Under the pieces are notes generated by a model that ran no database searches, had not been told where the DNA came from, and saw only the letters and a program-made list of their open reading frames with translations. Below, piece by piece: positions 63,122 to 64,000 of a stretch of 64,000 nt of DNA. A program made the translations under genes and the position numbers. Positions within the stretch are counted from its first letter, which is position 1, and every line of letters begins with the position of its first letter. The stretch spans positions 62,001 to 126,000 of the forward strand of contig NZ_FNAR01000006.1 of NCBI RefSeq assembly GCF_900101985.1. The letters run 5' to 3'. Origin of the DNA: Bhargavaea beijingensis (GTDB lineage Bacteria > Bacillota > Bacilli > Bacillales_A > Planococcaceae).

Positions 63122-64000
63122 CGAGCTTTCCCCCTTCCCTGTTCAGCTGTCTGATTTCGCGCACCGCCGAATCCATCTCTGGCGTGATGCCATGGTGGAA
63201 CAGGACGACGTCCCCTCCGGGATACTCCGATGACCTTCCTGCACGACCGCTGATCTGAATGATGGCCGATCGGTCAAATATTGCATTTTCCGAACCGACG
63301 ATGGCGATCTGAAGCCTGGGAATCGTGATCCCGCGCTCCAGGATGGTCGTCGTCAGAAGTCCGGGAATCCGGCCCTCACGCAATGCCAGGACGAGGCTGC
63401 GCCTGTCCGGATGCGATGCATGCACTGCACCGATCCCAGTATCAAGATGGGAGAAAAGCGGGAGACTCTTTTCCATGAGGGAGACGGAAGGAAAGAATAC
63501 AAGAAAAGGTGCTTTCTTCTTTAGGCACTCTTCAGTCCAGACTCTCAATCGCTCCGGTAATTTTCCCGATGAAATCTTTCTTCGGTAACCGAAAAGCGGC
63601 TCAGAGCGGGGCTCCGGAAGCGGATACCCGTGAAAGCGCACGGGAATCACAGACTTGCCGCCATCTTTTCCGATTTCCGACAAAATGGCGGATGAAGGAG
63701 TCGCCGTGACGACGGCGAGCACCCCTCCGGCTTTAAGTGACTTCTTGACAGCCTGACGCAAAGTTTTGTCATACGAGTAAGGGAATGCGTCCGCCTCGTC
63801 AACGATCACAACGTCAAATGCTTCTCTGAAACGATACAGCTGATGCGTTGTCGCAATAATGAGCCCGGGAAAGCCCTCCGGCTCGCCGGAACCGCTATAA
63901 AGTCCGTGAATGACCGAGCCGCCGACCGCCTCTGTGAATCTTGGCAGAAGTTCCAGAACCACATCGGTCCGTGGTGTGGCGATGCATACCCGCTTCCCTT
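63102..64000 (-). CDS. comFA: ComFA DNA-uptake helicase (5' truncated at window edge)
   Basis: The frame is open past base 64000, so only the C-terminal part (about 299 residues) is present; the ATP-binding Walker A lies outside. Motif II is visible as DEADAF, motif III as VTATPS, and motif VI as QISGRAGRS, all characteristic of the DEAD-box ComFA that powers entry of single-stranded DNA into the cytoplasm. It overlaps comFC by 20 bases. Confidence 0.92.
   Translation of the reverse strand, partial: GKRVCIATPRTDVVLELLPRFTEAVGGSVIHGLYSGSGEPEGFPGLIIATTHQLYRFREAFDVVIVDEADAFPYSYDKTLRQAVKKSLKAGGVLAVVTATPSSAILSEIGKDGGKSVIPVRFHGYPLPEPRSEPLFGYRRKISSGKLPERLRVWTEECLKKKAPFLVFFPSVSLMEKSLPLFSHLDTGIGAVHASHPDRRSLVLALREGRIPGLLTTTILERGITIPRLQIAIVGSENAIFDRSAIIQISGRAGRSSEYPGGDVVLFHHGITPEMDSAVREIRQLNREGGKLVGMPAL

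Overview
The window is chromosomal DNA of an endospore-forming member of the Bacillales with fairly high GC (clearly above 50%). Sporulation genes (spoVIF, a spoVA cluster, cotZ), Bacillus-type promoters, a T-box and gene orders shared with Bacillus subtilis all point to this order. The base composition and protein sequences fit the Planococcaceae (a Bhargavaea- or Sporosarcina-like genus); that family placement is an inference. I saw no rRNA, tRNA, prophage, insertion sequence or CRISPR array. The window is core genome made of several Bacillus-syntenic blocks.

Block 1 (1-29.3 kb) mirrors the B. subtilis yjaX-yjcH segment in reverse. It holds yjcH-yjcG-yjcF, then sporulation genes: spoVIF, a YjcZ-type peptide, a lipoprotein-spoVAC-spoVAD-spoVAEb operon read from a sigma-G-like promoter, and cotZ read from a sigma-K-like promoter. 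Next come a CotO-like gene, mgtE, prpE, and an operon of yjbL, the small alarmone synthetase relQ, NAD kinase and an RluA-family pseudouridine synthase. The truncated globin gene is coupled to spxH, and the Spx/MecA/CoiA/PepF group follows. A secreted DUF4015 protein has a structured leader I could not identify. T-box-controlled trpS, an App-type oligopeptide permease (appDFABC order) and fabH-fabF under a FapR-like operator complete the block.

Block 2 (29.3-48.3 kb) is a mosaic: a ClpB lacking its N-domain behind tandem CtsR sites, yitW/yitV/yitU/yitS homologues, a CoA-disulfide reductase, a membrane-anchored GH13 protein without catalytic residues, yisL, yisK, a DUF418 protein, addB-addA with a LexA-like box over the promoter, and a YhjE-type membrane protein.

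Block 3 (48.3-64 kb) starts with azlC-azlD and then follows the B. subtilis csbA-minJ-ctpB-ftsX-ftsE-cccB-prfB-secA-hpf-comF order. A thioredoxin/membrane-protein pair and an M23 peptidase gene are inserted between ctpB and ftsX. prfB uses a programmed +1 frameshift, and comFA runs off the window end.

The genes combine into recognisable modules: spore coat and germination; SpxH-ClpXP-Spx and MecA-ClpC proteolysis; (p)ppGpp and NADP supply; fatty-acid initiation; recombinational repair and DNA uptake; division and cell-wall remodelling (FtsEX, M23 activator, MinJ); and protein export with ribosome hibernation. I found no complete undescribed system. The best leads are the leader RNA at 18.8 kb, the non-coding block at 12.0-12.5 kb, the catalytically dead amylase-like protein and the thioredoxin/membrane-protein pair.
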